A DNA stretch of 64,000 nucleotides from CAZNXJ01 sp964577115 (GTDB taxonomy: Bacteria; Planctomycetota; Planctomycetia; Pirellulales; Pirellulaceae): assembly GCA_964577115.1 (NCBI GenBank), contig CAZNXJ010000020.1, positions 39,274 through 103,273 on the forward strand, read 5' to 3'. The notes below the pieces were generated by a model. It was not told the origin of the DNA and searched no databases. It saw only the letters and a list, made by a program, of their open reading frames with translations. The position numbers were made by a program, and so were the translations under genes. Positions 1 through 8,516 of this stretch are shown one piece after another. Position 1 is the stretch's first letter. Every line of letters begins with the position of its first letter.

Positions 1-2
1 GC

Positions 3-515
3 GAGCGGATGAAAATGGAACTGACCGCCGCGCTGCTACATTCGCCCGACGTGTTGTTCCTCGACGAACCCACGATCGGACTCGACGTTGTCGCTCAGCA
101 CAACATCCAAACCTTTTTAAAGCACTATCAGGAGCAACGGAAAATCACGATCCTGCTGACGAGCCACTATATGAAGGACGTCGCTGCGCTGTGCCGGCGA
201 GCGGTCATCATCGCGCGGGGGCAAATCCAGTACGACGGCTCGCTGGCCGGAATTATCGATCGCTTTAGCAAACACAAAATCATCACACTGCTGTTTGCCG
301 AGGGGCAGAACGGATTGGATTTGAACCGGTACGGCGAAGTGCTCGAATACCAGGAACCCAAGGCGCGACTGCGGATTGCTCGGGGAGAGGTGCCGCGCGT
401 GCTGACGAGCATCCTCGGCCGCTACTCGGTACAAGACGTCGCCGTCGAAGACCCGCCGCTCGAACAGGTCATCGCCGAGTTGTTCACGCAGGTGAACGTG
501 GCCGAAGCCATTTGA
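3..515 (+). CDS. ABC-2 type exporter ATPase, C-terminal part (cut by window start)
   Basis: This is the C-terminal 170 residues of an ABC transporter ATP-binding subunit; the start lies upstream of the window. The reading frame opens with the end of the ABC signature (GERMKME), then Walker B and D-loop (LFLDEPTIGLD), then the switch His (LLTSHYMKD). The rest is the C-terminal extension typical of exporters such as the COG4586 group, which is inferred from the two permeases that follow. It would hydrolyse ATP on the inner face of the membrane to drive export by the permeases at 618-1511 and 1519-2373. The Walker A region is not visible. The first in-frame ATG at position 9 lies inside the signature and is not a true start. 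Confidence 0.9.
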   Translation, partial: ERMKMELTAALLHSPDVLFLDEPTIGLDVVAQHNIQTFLKHYQEQRKITILLTSHYMKDVAALCRRAVIIARGQIQYDGSLAGIIDRFSKHKIITLLFAEGQNGLDLNRYGEVLEYQEPKARLRIARGEVPRVLTSILGRYSVQDVAVEDPPLEQVIAELFTQVNVAEAI

Positions 516-617
516 TCGCGATCATGCCAGCCGGCCGAAGCTTGAATGCTCGGTGACTGCGCGGTGTGATTTGAGCTCCTTTTCGAACCCTGCTAATCGC
601 CAGGTCGCTCGACAACC

Positions 618-1511
618 ATGATTTCGGAAGCCGACGTTTTGCCGGACGAGCTTGCTCGCAGGTCATACGCGCCGCGCCACCGGATCGCGACGTGGTGGAC
701 GATCTTTCGCATCTCGCTGGAAGAACGTCTCGTCTATCGCGGCGATTTCGCGCTCGGCACGCTGATGCGTTTCCTCCCCATCGTGACGCAGATTTTTCTG
801 TGGTGGGCCGTCTTCGAGTCCGTACGCGCGAGCCAGCCGGCGGGCAGTACGGCCGACATCCAGGGGTACAGCTTCCAGGACATGGTGGCCTACTACCTGC
901 TGACGATGGTGGCGCGTGCGTTTTCGAGCATGCCGAGCCTCGCGTCGGGCATCGCACTGCAAATTCGCAACGGCGAAATCAAGAAGTTCCTCATCCAGCC
1001 CGTCGACCTGATCGGCTTTCTGCTGCTCAGCCGAGTGGCTCATAAGCTGGCGTATTACTCGGTGGCCGTCGGACCGTTTGCCCTCGTGTTTTTTCTCTGC
1101 CGGGGCTACTTCGAGAGTGGCTGGCCGCCGCCGGACGTGCTCGCGGCGTTCGTCCTGTCGCTCGTCATGGGATTCCTGCTCGGCTTTTTCCTCGAAGCCA
1201 CAATTGGCCTGGTGGGCTTCTGGTTTCTCGAAGTCAGTTCGCTACTGTTCGTTTACATGCTGCTGAATTTCTTTCTCTCCGGCCACATGTTTCCGCTCGA
1301 TTTGCTGCCGGCCGGCTGGCGAACGGCCGTCGATATCTTGCCGCTGAAGTATCTGGCGTATTTCCCCGCTGCGTTGTTCCTCGGCAAGGTGCCGCGAGAG
1401 GAGATTGCCGCCGAACTTCTGACGCAGGCCGGGTGGCTCGTGTTCTTCATCTTCCTGTCGCGCTGGACGCTGGCTCGGGGTTTACGCCGCTACAGCGCTT
1501 TCGGAGGCTAA
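618..1511 (+). CDS. ABC-2 family exporter permease subunit (first of two)
   Basis: A 297-residue membrane protein of the ABC2_membrane_6 type (COG4587-like). After a short cytoplasmic N-terminus there are about six hydrophobic segments, and the cytoplasmic loop near residue 120 contains the RNGEIKKFLIQPVD stretch that in this family contacts the ATPase (the sister permease has RTGNLDFALLKPMD). It sits 102 bases after the ATPase and 7 bases before the second permease, on the same strand, so the three form one heterodimeric exporter. The substrate cannot be read from the sequence; the genes that follow suggest a prenylated or sugar-derived small molecule, which is inference only. No clear ribosome binding site precedes the ATG. 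Confidence 0.85.
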   Translation: MISEADVLPDELARRSYAPRHRIATWWTIFRISLEERLVYRGDFALGTLMRFLPIVTQIFLWWAVFESVRASQPAGSTADIQGYSFQDMVAYYLLTMVARAFSSMPSLASGIALQIRNGEIKKFLIQPVDLIGFLLLSRVAHKLAYYSVAVGPFALVFFLCRGYFESGWPPPDVLAAFVLSLVMGFLLGFFLEATIGLVGFWFLEVSSLLFVYMLLNFFLSGHMFPLDLLPAGWRTAVDILPLKYLAYFPAALFLGKVPREEIAAELLTQAGWLVFFIFLSRWTLARGLRRYSAFGG

Positions 1512-1518
1512 GTGGGCC

Positions 1519-2373
1519 GTGAAAATCGATCCTGCCTACGGCCGAGTCTTGATGACCTTTGCGCGGAACAGCCTGGTGCGCGACATGACGTTCCGCACGA
1601 ACTTCATCATCGAAACAATCTCCTCGGTAGCCTGGGCCCTGATGAACGTCGGGCTGTACGTCATCATCTTCCAGCACACGCAGTCCATCGGCGCGGATAC
1701 GGGCTGGGGCAAGTACGAGTTCTTTGTGTTCCTCGGGACCACGTGGCTGATCAACAGCCTCGTTCAGGCGCTTTTCATGCCGAATGCCGAGGAGTTTAGC
1801 GAGCTGATCCGCACGGGGAATCTCGACTTCGCGCTGCTCAAGCCGATGGACACGCAGTTCCTCGTCTCGTTCCAGAAGATGGACTGGTCGGCGTTTTCCA
1901 ACCTGATCACCTCTGGCGTGCTGCTGGGCATCAGCCTCTGGCACCTAACACACCGCGCCGCCAATCCGATCACGCTCAGCCCGATCCTGTTCGTTATGTA
2001 CGCGTTCTACGTGGTCTGCGGCGTGGCGATCATGTACAGCGTCATGATTTCGCTGGCGGCGACCAGCATCTGGTTGGGCCGCAATCAGACGCTCTACGAT
2101 TTCTGGTTCTACATCACGAATTTTTCCCGCTATCCGATGGAGATTTATCAGCGGGGATGGGGCCGGCCGCTCTGGGGCATATTCACCTTCGTCGTCCCCG
2201 TACTGGTAGTGGTCAACGTGCCCGCGCGGCTGCTCGCCCAACCCCTCCAGCCGCGCGCCGACTGGGAATGGCCACTCGCTGCCTTCACCGTCGTCGCAGC
2301 GCTGATGAGCCTCGCGTTCTCGCGCTGGGTGTTTGTCCGGGCGCTGCATAGTTATCGTAGCGCGAGCAGTTAG
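1519..2373 (+). CDS. ABC-2 family exporter permease subunit (second of two)
   Basis: A 284-residue membrane protein that pairs with the preceding permease (COG3694-like). It has about six hydrophobic helices and the same conserved cytoplasmic loop (RTGNLDFALLKPMDTQF, near residue 100). The start is a GTG seven bases after the stop of the first permease, so the two are co-transcribed and probably translationally linked. Families built from COG4586, COG4587 and COG3694 occur as three-gene sets, and this set is complete apart from the part of the ATPase outside the window. The next gene begins about 65 bases downstream on the same strand. Confidence 0.85.
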   Translation: MKIDPAYGRVLMTFARNSLVRDMTFRTNFIIETISSVAWALMNVGLYVIIFQHTQSIGADTGWGKYEFFVFLGTTWLINSLVQALFMPNAEEFSELIRTGNLDFALLKPMDTQFLVSFQKMDWSAFSNLITSGVLLGISLWHLTHRAANPITLSPILFVMYAFYVVCGVAIMYSVMISLAATSIWLGRNQTLYDFWFYITNFSRYPMEIYQRGWGRPLWGIFTFVVPVLVVVNVPARLLAQPLQPRADWEWPLAAFTVVAALMSLAFSRWVFVRALHSYRSASS

Positions 2374-2438
2374 GTCGGGGACCGCGCATGGATGCGGATG
2401 GGCACGGAGCGAGAGAGGCGCGGATACAGGGGGATGTC

Positions 2439-3377
2439 ATGGGGGAGGGGAGGGTGCTCGATTATTTGCGGTTAATGCGATTGCCGAACGTGTTTACGGC
2501 CATCGCGGATATTCTGATGGGCTTCGCGTTGGTGCACGGGAGCTTTTCTCCGCTGGCCCACCTGCTCGCGCTATGCGCCTCGTCGGCCGCACTCTACACG
2601 GCCGGGATGGTGCTGAACGACTACTTTGACGTCGAGGTTGATCGGCGCGAGCGGCCGGAGCGGCCTCTCCCGTCGGGCCGCATCCCGCTCGCTCGCGCGC
2701 GTACGCTCGGCTTTGGCCTCTTAGCCGCCGGCACGTTGCTCGCGCCGCTCGCCAGCCTCGCTGCCGGCGCCGAGTTGTTCGTGATGGTGCGGACGCTGGC
2801 GGTCGCGGGGCTGCTGGCGGCGACCATTGCTGCCTACGACGGGCTGCTCAAACACACACGGCTAGGCCCTTGGACGATGGGCGCCTGCCGGCTGCTCAAT
2901 GTGTGGCTCGGCATGACCGCGGACATGTCCGGTTCCTGGGTCGCATGGCAAGCCGACGGAGCATGTGTTGCCGGCGGGCTGGGGCTCTACATCGTCGGCG
3001 TTACCTGGTTTTCGCGGCAGGAGGCTGAAACCAGCCGGCGCGGTGGGCTGGTGCTGGGCCTGCTGTTGATGATCGGCGGCTGGTGCTTATTGGCCGCACT
3101 TCCGCATGTCGCGGACAGGAGGCTGTCACTCGGATACCCGCTGTTTTGGTACGCTCTACTGCTGATGCTGGCGATTCCCGTACTGCGGCGGACATTGATT
3201 GCGATCGCCGAGCCTTCGCCGTGGCACGTGCAGGTCGCGATCAAGCACTGCATCATGACGGTGATTTTCCTCGATGCCGCCGTCGTGCTTCAGGTTGGCG
3301 GCGAGCTGCCAGCGCTGGTGGTTCTCGCGCTGTTGGCCCCTATGCTGCTCCTCGGGCGTTGGGTGTATTCAACATGA
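2439..3377 (+). CDS. UbiA-family prenyltransferase, EboC-like
   Basis: A 312-residue polytopic enzyme of the UbiA superfamily, which moves a prenyl group from a prenyl diphosphate to an acceptor within the membrane. The first Asp-rich motif is intact (NDYFDVEVD at residues 60-68, form NDxxDxxxD), followed by RPLPSGRI typical of UbiA proteins. The second site is reduced to YDGLLKH near residue 131. The chosen ATG has AGGGGG six bases upstream; an in-frame ATG at 2388 lacks a good site and would add 17 polar residues. The stop overlaps the next start by four bases (ATGA). Together with the next two genes this matches the order of EboC, EboE and EboF in the ebo cluster. The acceptor is unknown. 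Confidence 0.8.
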   Translation: MGEGRVLDYLRLMRLPNVFTAIADILMGFALVHGSFSPLAHLLALCASSAALYTAGMVLNDYFDVEVDRRERPERPLPSGRIPLARARTLGFGLLAAGTLLAPLASLAAGAELFVMVRTLAVAGLLAATIAAYDGLLKHTRLGPWTMGACRLLNVWLGMTADMSGSWVAWQADGACVAGGLGLYIVGVTWFSRQEAETSRRGGLVLGLLLMIGGWCLLAALPHVADRRLSLGYPLFWYALLLMLAIPVLRRTLIAIAEPSPWHVQVAIKHCIMTVIFLDAAVVLQVGGELPALVVLALLAPMLLLGRWVYST

Positions 3378-4222
3378 AACGGACAGCCGGCGCGATGTAC
3401 CTGGGCTACAACACAAATGGGCTGGCATTCCACGCACCGCTCGATGCCATCCAGCTGCTCGCCGAGCTGGGTTACCAGGGCGTGGGGCTGACGATCGACC
3501 ATGGCCTGTTGAGTCCCCGCGACGCCGAGTGGCGCCGGCAGGCCGAGCAGCTCCGCGAGGCGCTGCAGCACCACCGGATGCGTTCGGTGGTCGAGACCGG
3601 CGCCCGCTTCTTGCTCGACTTCCGCACCAAACACGAGCCGACGCTAGTCTCGGCCGATCCGGCGGGCCGCGCGGCGCGCGTCGCATTTCTGCGGCACGCG
3701 ATTGATGTGGCCGCCGAGCTGCAAAGTGACTGCATGTCGTGCTGGTCGGGGATCCTGCGGGATACGGCGAGCTCGGACGAAGTTTTCTCGCGGCTTATCG
3801 AAGGGCTCCGCGAGGTGCTCGACTATGCGGAAAGCCGCGGGGTCGTGGTTGCTTTCGAACCGGAACCGGGTATGTTCATCGACCGCATGGAGCGTTTCGA
3901 GCAGCTGCTCGACCGCCTCCGTTCGCCCTCCTTGCGCCTGACGCTGGACATCGGTCATTTGCAGTGCGAGGCCGAATTGCCGCTCGGCGACTCCATTCGC
4001 CGCTGGGCCGGCTGGTTGGCGAATGTGCACCTTGAGGACATGCGCACCGGAAAGCACGAACATTTGATGTTCGGCGAAGGGGAGATCGATTTTGGGGAGG
4101 TGTTCGCCGCGCTGCGGGATGCGAAATATGCGGGGGGAGTTTATGTTGAGCTGAGCCGGCACAGCCACGAGGGCCCCACGGCGGCTCGACGAGCGCGAGA
4201 GTTTCTGGCCGAATACTTCTAA
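3374..4222 (+). CDS. TIM-barrel sugar phosphate isomerase/epimerase-like protein, EboE-like
   Basis: A 282-residue protein of the xylose isomerase-like (AP endonuclease 2) barrel family. The expected metal ligands are all visible: Glu162 in FEPEPG, Asp192 in TLDIGH, His219 in NVHLED and Glu259 in YVELS, with a further His230 before FGEGEIDF. This fold usually isomerises, epimerises or cleaves sugars and sugar phosphates using a divalent metal. The ATG overlaps the stop of the UbiA-type gene by four bases, which fixes the start and implies translational coupling; a longer frame upstream is only a shadow of that gene. In the ebo cluster the EboE protein belongs to this fold. Confidence 0.8.
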   Translation: MKRTAGAMYLGYNTNGLAFHAPLDAIQLLAELGYQGVGLTIDHGLLSPRDAEWRRQAEQLREALQHHRMRSVVETGARFLLDFRTKHEPTLVSADPAGRAARVAFLRHAIDVAAELQSDCMSCWSGILRDTASSDEVFSRLIEGLREVLDYAESRGVVVAFEPEPGMFIDRMERFEQLLDRLRSPSLRLTLDIGHLQCEAELPLGDSIRRWAGWLANVHLEDMRTGKHEHLMFGEGEIDFGEVFAALRDAKYAGGVYVELSRHSHEGPTAARRAREFLAEYF

Positions 4223-4305
4223 CGAAGGATATTGCAACCGAACGTGCGCAGGCACGCTCGATTTGCGAGCGGTTTGCGGCGACGAGCATGGAAAGTGAGA
4301 GGGCG

Positions 4306-5631
4306 ATGACGGCGCATGTGGTTTTGCTATCGATTCCCGGACTTCGCGAGAGGGATCTTGCTCACATGCCGCATTTGCGGCGGTGGGCCGAGACCGGCGA
4401 GCGCCGGCCGCTGACGCCCAGTTTTCCCGCCGTCACCTGGCCCGTGCAGGCCACGATGCTGACCGGCAAGCGCCCGGCCGAGCATGGCGTGGTCGCGAAC
4501 GGTTTCTACTGGCGCGACAAGCACGAGGTCGAGATGTGGACCGCGTGGAACGAAGTGATCCAAGCGCCGCAGATCTGGGACCTGCTCCACGCCCAAGACA
4601 CATCCATCACGTCGGCCGTCTGGTTTCCGATGCTCAGCAAGGGCTCGAAGGCCGACTATGTCTGCATGCCGGCGCCGATCCACAACCCGGATGGCAGCGA
4701 GTCGCTGTGGTGCTATACGAAGCCGACCGAGCTGTACGGCACGCTCCGCGACGCACTCGGCCATTTCCCCCTCCAGCATTTCTGGGGACCGATGGCCAAT
4801 ATCAAGTCGTCGCAGTGGATCGTCGAATCGGCGATCATCGCCGCGGAACAATTTCGACCGAACTTCTTTTACATCTACCTGCCGCATCTCGATTATGCCG
4901 CGCAGAAGTCCGGCCCGGACAGCGCGGCCGCTCATGCCGCTCTGGGCGAACTCGACTCGGTGATCGGCAAATTGATTCAAGGATTTGACCGCGCGTATGA
5001 AGGGCATCAGCCGCTGTGGCTGGTGGCCAGCGAATACGTCATCACGCCGGTCGACCACGTGATGTATCCCAACCGCATCTTGCGCGAAGCGGGGCTGCTG
5101 TCCGTGAAACAGGACGGTGGGGAACAGCTGGACCTGGTGGAAAGCCGAGCCTGGGCGCTGGTCGATCACCAGCTAGCTCATGTGTACGTTCAGGACCGCA
5201 ACGAGGAGGTGATCGGCCGAGTCGTGGATCTGTTCAAAGACCAGCCCGGCGTCGCCGAGGTGCTCGCCGGGGACGCTCGCCGTAAATATGCACTCGAACA
5301 CGAGCGGTCCGGCGACGTGATCCTGGTCTCGACGCCGAACAGCTGGCAGGCGTACTACTGGTGGAATGACGACAAGGATGCGCCGGCCTACGCGCGCACG
5401 GTTGACATCCATTCCAAGCCTGGCTACGACCCCGTCGAATTGCACTTTGATCCGGCGACCAAAAGCATCCCGCTCGACGCGACGCTCATCGGCGGCTCGC
5501 ATGGCGCCCCGCCCACCACGGCCGATCAGATGGCCGTGTTCATCTCGTCCGAGCGAAACACGCTGCCGTTCGGCGGCTTGGCCGACTATGATGTTGCCTC
5601 GGTGGTGCTCGAGCAGATAGCGAAGGGCTAA
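4306..5631 (+). CDS. Alkaline phosphatase superfamily protein (type I phosphodiesterase/nucleotide pyrophosphatase fold), EboF-like
   Basis: A 441-residue protein of the nucleotide pyrophosphatase/phosphodiesterase fold. The nucleophile threonine is present (PAVTWPVQATMLTG, Thr44), as are an Asp near residue 196 (LPHLDY) and a late His near residue 398 (GGSHG). Other metal positions are changed: the N-terminal Asp is Ser (LLSIPG), the His after the internal Asp is Gln (DYAAQKSGP) and the usual SDHG is SEYV. It may be a divergent or metal-poor enzyme. The ATG at 4306 has GAGAGGG just upstream; an ATG at 4288 is possible. It closes the same-strand run begun by the exporter and is followed by a strong hairpin. 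No signal peptide is seen, so it is probably cytoplasmic. Confidence 0.78.
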   Translation: MTAHVVLLSIPGLRERDLAHMPHLRRWAETGERRPLTPSFPAVTWPVQATMLTGKRPAEHGVVANGFYWRDKHEVEMWTAWNEVIQAPQIWDLLHAQDTSITSAVWFPMLSKGSKADYVCMPAPIHNPDGSESLWCYTKPTELYGTLRDALGHFPLQHFWGPMANIKSSQWIVESAIIAAEQFRPNFFYIYLPHLDYAAQKSGPDSAAAHAALGELDSVIGKLIQGFDRAYEGHQPLWLVASEYVITPVDHVMYPNRILREAGLLSVKQDGGEQLDLVESRAWALVDHQLAHVYVQDRNEEVIGRVVDLFKDQPGVAEVLAGDARRKYALEHERSGDVILVSTPNSWQAYYWWNDDKDAPAYARTVDIHSKPGYDPVELHFDPATKSIPLDATLIGGSHGAPPTTADQMAVFISSERNTLPFGGLADYDVASVVLEQIAKG

Positions 5632-5688
5632 CACGCGTCATGTTCTTACGCGGCGGAACGCGTGCTCGCAGCGAGGAGCATCATGCGA

Positions 5689-5726
5689 CGCAGAGCGGCG
5701 CAGCGTGGCCGCCGCGCCGCTCTGTG
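5689..5726. terminator. GC-rich 11-bp hairpin between convergent genes
   Basis: CAGAGCGGCGC (5691-5701) and GCGCCGCTCTG (5714-5724) are perfect inverted repeats around a 12-base loop, extended by a G.T and a C.G pair. The hairpin lies about 60 bases past the stop of the EboF-like gene and 130 bases before the end of the convergent DUF1080 gene. No clear run of T follows on either strand, so it may act with Rho or as a 3' stabiliser. Confidence 0.5.
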
Positions 5727-5856
5727 CTAGGCTCGTCGGTTTGGCCGTTTCCGGCCCCGTGAGTTCGCCAGCAAGCGCACCCTCGCCCGCGCGGCGTCCC
5801 GTACCTCGCGTCTCTAGCGTCTTGCCACTCTCATTCTTGGGGGGATGGCGCCTTCG

Positions 5857-6555
5857 CTAATCGAGCTTCTTGAGCTGAATGTCTTTGAACTGAACGAGCA
5901 TCGGCGGGCCGACGTGTAACTGCAAGGCAAGGATGCCGGACATCGAGCGATTCTTTTCGTCGTTATCCGTCAGCTCGATGGTCGTATGACCGTTCAGGAT
6001 GTGCTCGAGCCGATTGCCTTTCGCGCGAATGACGTACTCGTTCCAGCCTTCCTTCTTCACGGAAGCCAGAACCTCCTCGTCGTCGCTCGTCTTCCCCACC
6101 ACCTTCTTCTCGCCGTTGGCTTGGATCTCCACCTTCTCGCCGCGTAGCGCGAGGATCCCACGACCGCGTTCTTCATAGAGGATGCCGATGTACTGCCCGG
6201 TGGCATCGATATCGGCCTGGTAGCCGGCGACGACGTGATTCCCCTTGTCCTCGCTCCGATACTGCACGCCCGAGTTGCCGCCGACCATGCGGAATTTCAA
6301 CCGCAGCTCGAAGTCGCCGACCTTACCGTCCTTCCAGATCAGAAAGGTATTTTCCTTGAGCGGGTTCTCCGCCGTCGTCTCGCCGGTGATCGCGCCGTCC
6401 CGCACGGACCAGTAGTCGGGATTGCCCGACCAGCCGTTCAATGTCTTGCCGTCGAACAGCGAGACGAAGCCGTCTCTGGGTTCATCGGCCGAGGCAGCTG
6501 GGAGGGGAACGACGAGCAAGCTGGCGAGGACAACGATGCGGAGCGCAGCAGTCAT
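5857..6555 (-). CDS. Secreted DUF1080 protein (3-keto-disaccharide hydrolase domain)
   Basis: A 232-residue exported protein with a signal peptide (MTAALRIVVLASLLVVPLPA, cleavage after ASA) followed by one DUF1080/3-keto-disaccharide hydrolase domain: FVSLFDGKTLNGW, WSVRDGAITGE, FELRLKFRMVGGNSGVQYRS and a C-terminal QLHVGPPMLVQFKDIQLKKL. The fold is a concanavalin-like beta sandwich seen in large numbers in planctomycetes and linked to breakdown of oxidised sugars. The ATG at 6555 has GAAGGG seven bases upstream; an ATG at 6570 would add MKGCL. The gene stands alone, divergent from the HEAT-repeat gene and convergent with the ebo-like locus. Confidence 0.85.
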   Translation of the reverse strand: MTAALRIVVLASLLVVPLPAASADEPRDGFVSLFDGKTLNGWSGNPDYWSVRDGAITGETTAENPLKENTFLIWKDGKVGDFELRLKFRMVGGNSGVQYRSEDKGNHVVAGYQADIDATGQYIGILYEERGRGILALRGEKVEIQANGEKKVVGKTSDDEEVLASVKKEGWNEYVIRAKGNRLEHILNGHTTIELTDNDEKNRSMSGILALQLHVGPPMLVQFKDIQLKKLD

Positions 6556-6595
6556 GAGGCAGCCCTTCATTGCAACCGAGGAACGGATGGAGTGA

Positions 6596-6609
6596 CAGGG
6601 AACAGGGAA
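6596..6609 (+). repeat. Two perfect CAGGGAA heptamers
   Basis: CAGGGAA is repeated twice in direct tandem in the intergenic space. On its own this is weak, but it fits the 7-bp-period repeats seen in many other spacers of the window. Confidence 0.4.
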
Positions 6610-6624
6610 TGCGAAAGCGTGGCT

Positions 6625-6630
6625 ATTGTA
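6625..6630 (-). promoter_or_regulatory. Candidate extended -10 element for the DUF1080 gene
   Basis: On the minus strand the sequence reads TGTTACAAT, an extended -10 (TGnTAnnnT form), about 70 bases before the ATG at 6555. No convincing -35 is seen. Confidence 0.35.
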
Positions 6631-6863
6631 ACACGGACGCGGGTGGTAGCGACGGTGCCGGCGAGGGCCGGTCGTGCGCTTTGAGCGAACCATGCCGATC
6701 AGCGGAGGGAGGAAAGCGGCGCTATCAGAAATCGGCCGCTTCGAGTTACAGAAACGCGGCACCCCCTTCCGATGGCGAAAAGGGTTCATGATGTACTGTT
6801 ATCAGGGCAGTTGCATCAGGAGTTTCAGCGCGCGACGGTTTTCGTTTCGGAATTGTGGGTGTC

Positions 6864-8516
6864 ATGGCCGGACTCGAGACAACCTTTCGGACACTCGCGA
6901 CCACGTCGAACGAAGCGGCGACGCGGCTGCTGATCGGCGCGCTCGACTCGGCCAACCGCAACATCCAGGAAGCTGCCATCCGCACGCTCCTCGAACGCCG
7001 CAGCACGGACGGGTATCGCGAACTGCTGCGGCGCTGGTCCGCTCTGGGCGCACGCTGGCAAGCGCTGCTTGCCGAACGGTCCGAGCGGCTTTGTCCCACG
7101 CTCCGGGCGATGCTCGGCGAGGCCGACCGCGAGACGAGCGCCAGTGCAGCGGCGGCAGCCGTGGCGATGCGTGAATATGACGCGATGCCGACACTCGTCA
7201 GCGTAGCGGAATCGCGTGCCGAAGGCATCAGCGCCACCGCGGCACGGGCGCTGTTGGCCCTTGCAGATCTGCTGTACGACGAGCTGGCGAATCCACGGAA
7301 CTATCGCGAGCGGCGGGACCCTCATCTCGTCCACCAGCATGTCACGACCGCGCTCGAAGGCGCGATCGGGCGTGCAGAGCGCCATCACCCGGAACTGCTC
7401 GAAGCCTTCGTCCTGCTCGCCAAGTCCGATAACGGAGTGTTGCGGGGCGCGCTCGAGCAGCCGCGGCATCCGGCCCATGAGGCACTGCGTGAAATTTTGC
7501 TGACCAGCCCGCGACCCGGCGTGATGAACAAAATTCTGCGGCTCTTTGAACGCAGCACGGCACCGTCGCTGATTATTGACGTCTTTGGCCAGCGGCGGGA
7601 CGTACCGTTCTTGCGCCGTGCAAGCAAGTTGCTCGAAGGCGACGCGCGTGACGTCGCTCAGCGCAATCTCCGGCGCGTCACCCAGCTCCGATGGCTCGAC
7701 GACCTGCATGTGCTCCAAGCGCTGAACGATGGCGAGCAGCAGGCGATGATGGAGATCGCGGCGCTAACGAGCACCGCGCGCGACGACGTGTTTCGCACCG
7801 TGCAATTCCTGCTGAAAAACGGCACGGTGGGTGGCCGCCGAGCGGCCGCGCTGGCGCTGGCGGAATTCAGCGGTGCGGACGCCAACGCCCTGGCGCTCGA
7901 GGCGCTCGACGATTCCGACCCCATCGTGCAAAGCCACATCGTGCGGCAGGTCCGCAGCCGCAACCTGGCCGGTGCGATGCGGCGCTTGATCCTGCTGATC
8001 GACCATCCGCACGAACAGGTGCGTCTGGCGGCGCGCGAGTCGCTCGCGGAATTCAATTTTCAGCGCTATCTCGCTGCCTACGAGATCCTTACTCCCGAGG
8101 TCCGCAAGACGACCGGCGCGCTGGTGAAGAAAGTTGATCCCGACACCGTGCCGCAGCTGGCGGCCGAGTTGGCTTCGCCGAGTCGTATTCGGCGGATGCG
8201 AGCTCTACAGATCGCGCCTGTGATGAACGTGGTCGAGGAGCTCGAAACGCAGATCGTGGCGCTGATGGGAGACGACGACCATTTCATCCGCGCCGAAGCG
8301 GCGCGCGCGCTGGGCGCGTCCGGCTCGCCGCTCGCTCAGCATACGCTCCGCCGAGCGCTCGACGATCGCAGCCAGCTCGTGAAGGAAGCCGCCGAGCAGG
8401 CGCTGGCGGCGACGGGCGCGCCGGCCGAGTTGGCTGCGCCGATCGACAGCCGCTACGTGATGCTGCCCAACGTAACCCCGCCCGTCGTCGACGATGCCAC
8501 GCTGGAGCAAGCATGA
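6864..8516 (+). CDS. HEAT-repeat protein of unknown function
   Basis: A 550-residue, largely helical protein built of HEAT-like repeats, for example RLLIGALDSANRNIQEAAIRTLLE near the start, ALALEALDDSDPIVQSHIVRQVRS in the middle and ALMGDDDHFIRAEAARALGASG near the end. No signal peptide or membrane segment is visible, so it is probably a cytoplasmic scaffold or adaptor; no catalytic motif is seen. The ATG at 6864 is chosen over an in-frame GTG at 6855. Its stop overlaps the start of the next gene by four bases (ATGA), so the two products are probably made together and may interact. Confidence 0.75.
   Translation: MAGLETTFRTLATTSNEAATRLLIGALDSANRNIQEAAIRTLLERRSTDGYRELLRRWSALGARWQALLAERSERLCPTLRAMLGEADRETSASAAAAAVAMREYDAMPTLVSVAESRAEGISATAARALLALADLLYDELANPRNYRERRDPHLVHQHVTTALEGAIGRAERHHPELLEAFVLLAKSDNGVLRGALEQPRHPAHEALREILLTSPRPGVMNKILRLFERSTAPSLIIDVFGQRRDVPFLRRASKLLEGDARDVAQRNLRRVTQLRWLDDLHVLQALNDGEQQAMMEIAALTSTARDDVFRTVQFLLKNGTVGGRRAAALALAEFSGADANALALEALDDSDPIVQSHIVRQVRSRNLAGAMRRLILLIDHPHEQVRLAARESLAEFNFQRYLAAYEILTPEVRKTTGALVKKVDPDTVPQLAAELASPSRIRRMRALQIAPVMNVVEELETQIVALMGDDDHFIRAEAARALGASGSPLAQHTLRRALDDRSQLVKEAAEQALAATGAPAELAAPIDSRYVMLPNVTPPVVDDATLEQA

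Larger units (their letters stand above)
6556..6863. other. Intergenic region between divergent genes
   Basis: This 308-base spacer holds the candidate promoter of the DUF1080 gene (6625-6630) and two perfect CAGGGAA heptamers (6596-6609). No gene or RNA is recognised. A promoter for the HEAT-repeat gene was not identified. Confidence 0.5.

Noticed and set aside
3083..3373. N-terminal extension of the EboE-like gene
   Set aside because: The extra sequence is an out-of-frame copy of the UbiA-type gene; the ATG at 3374 with the four-base overlap is the better start.
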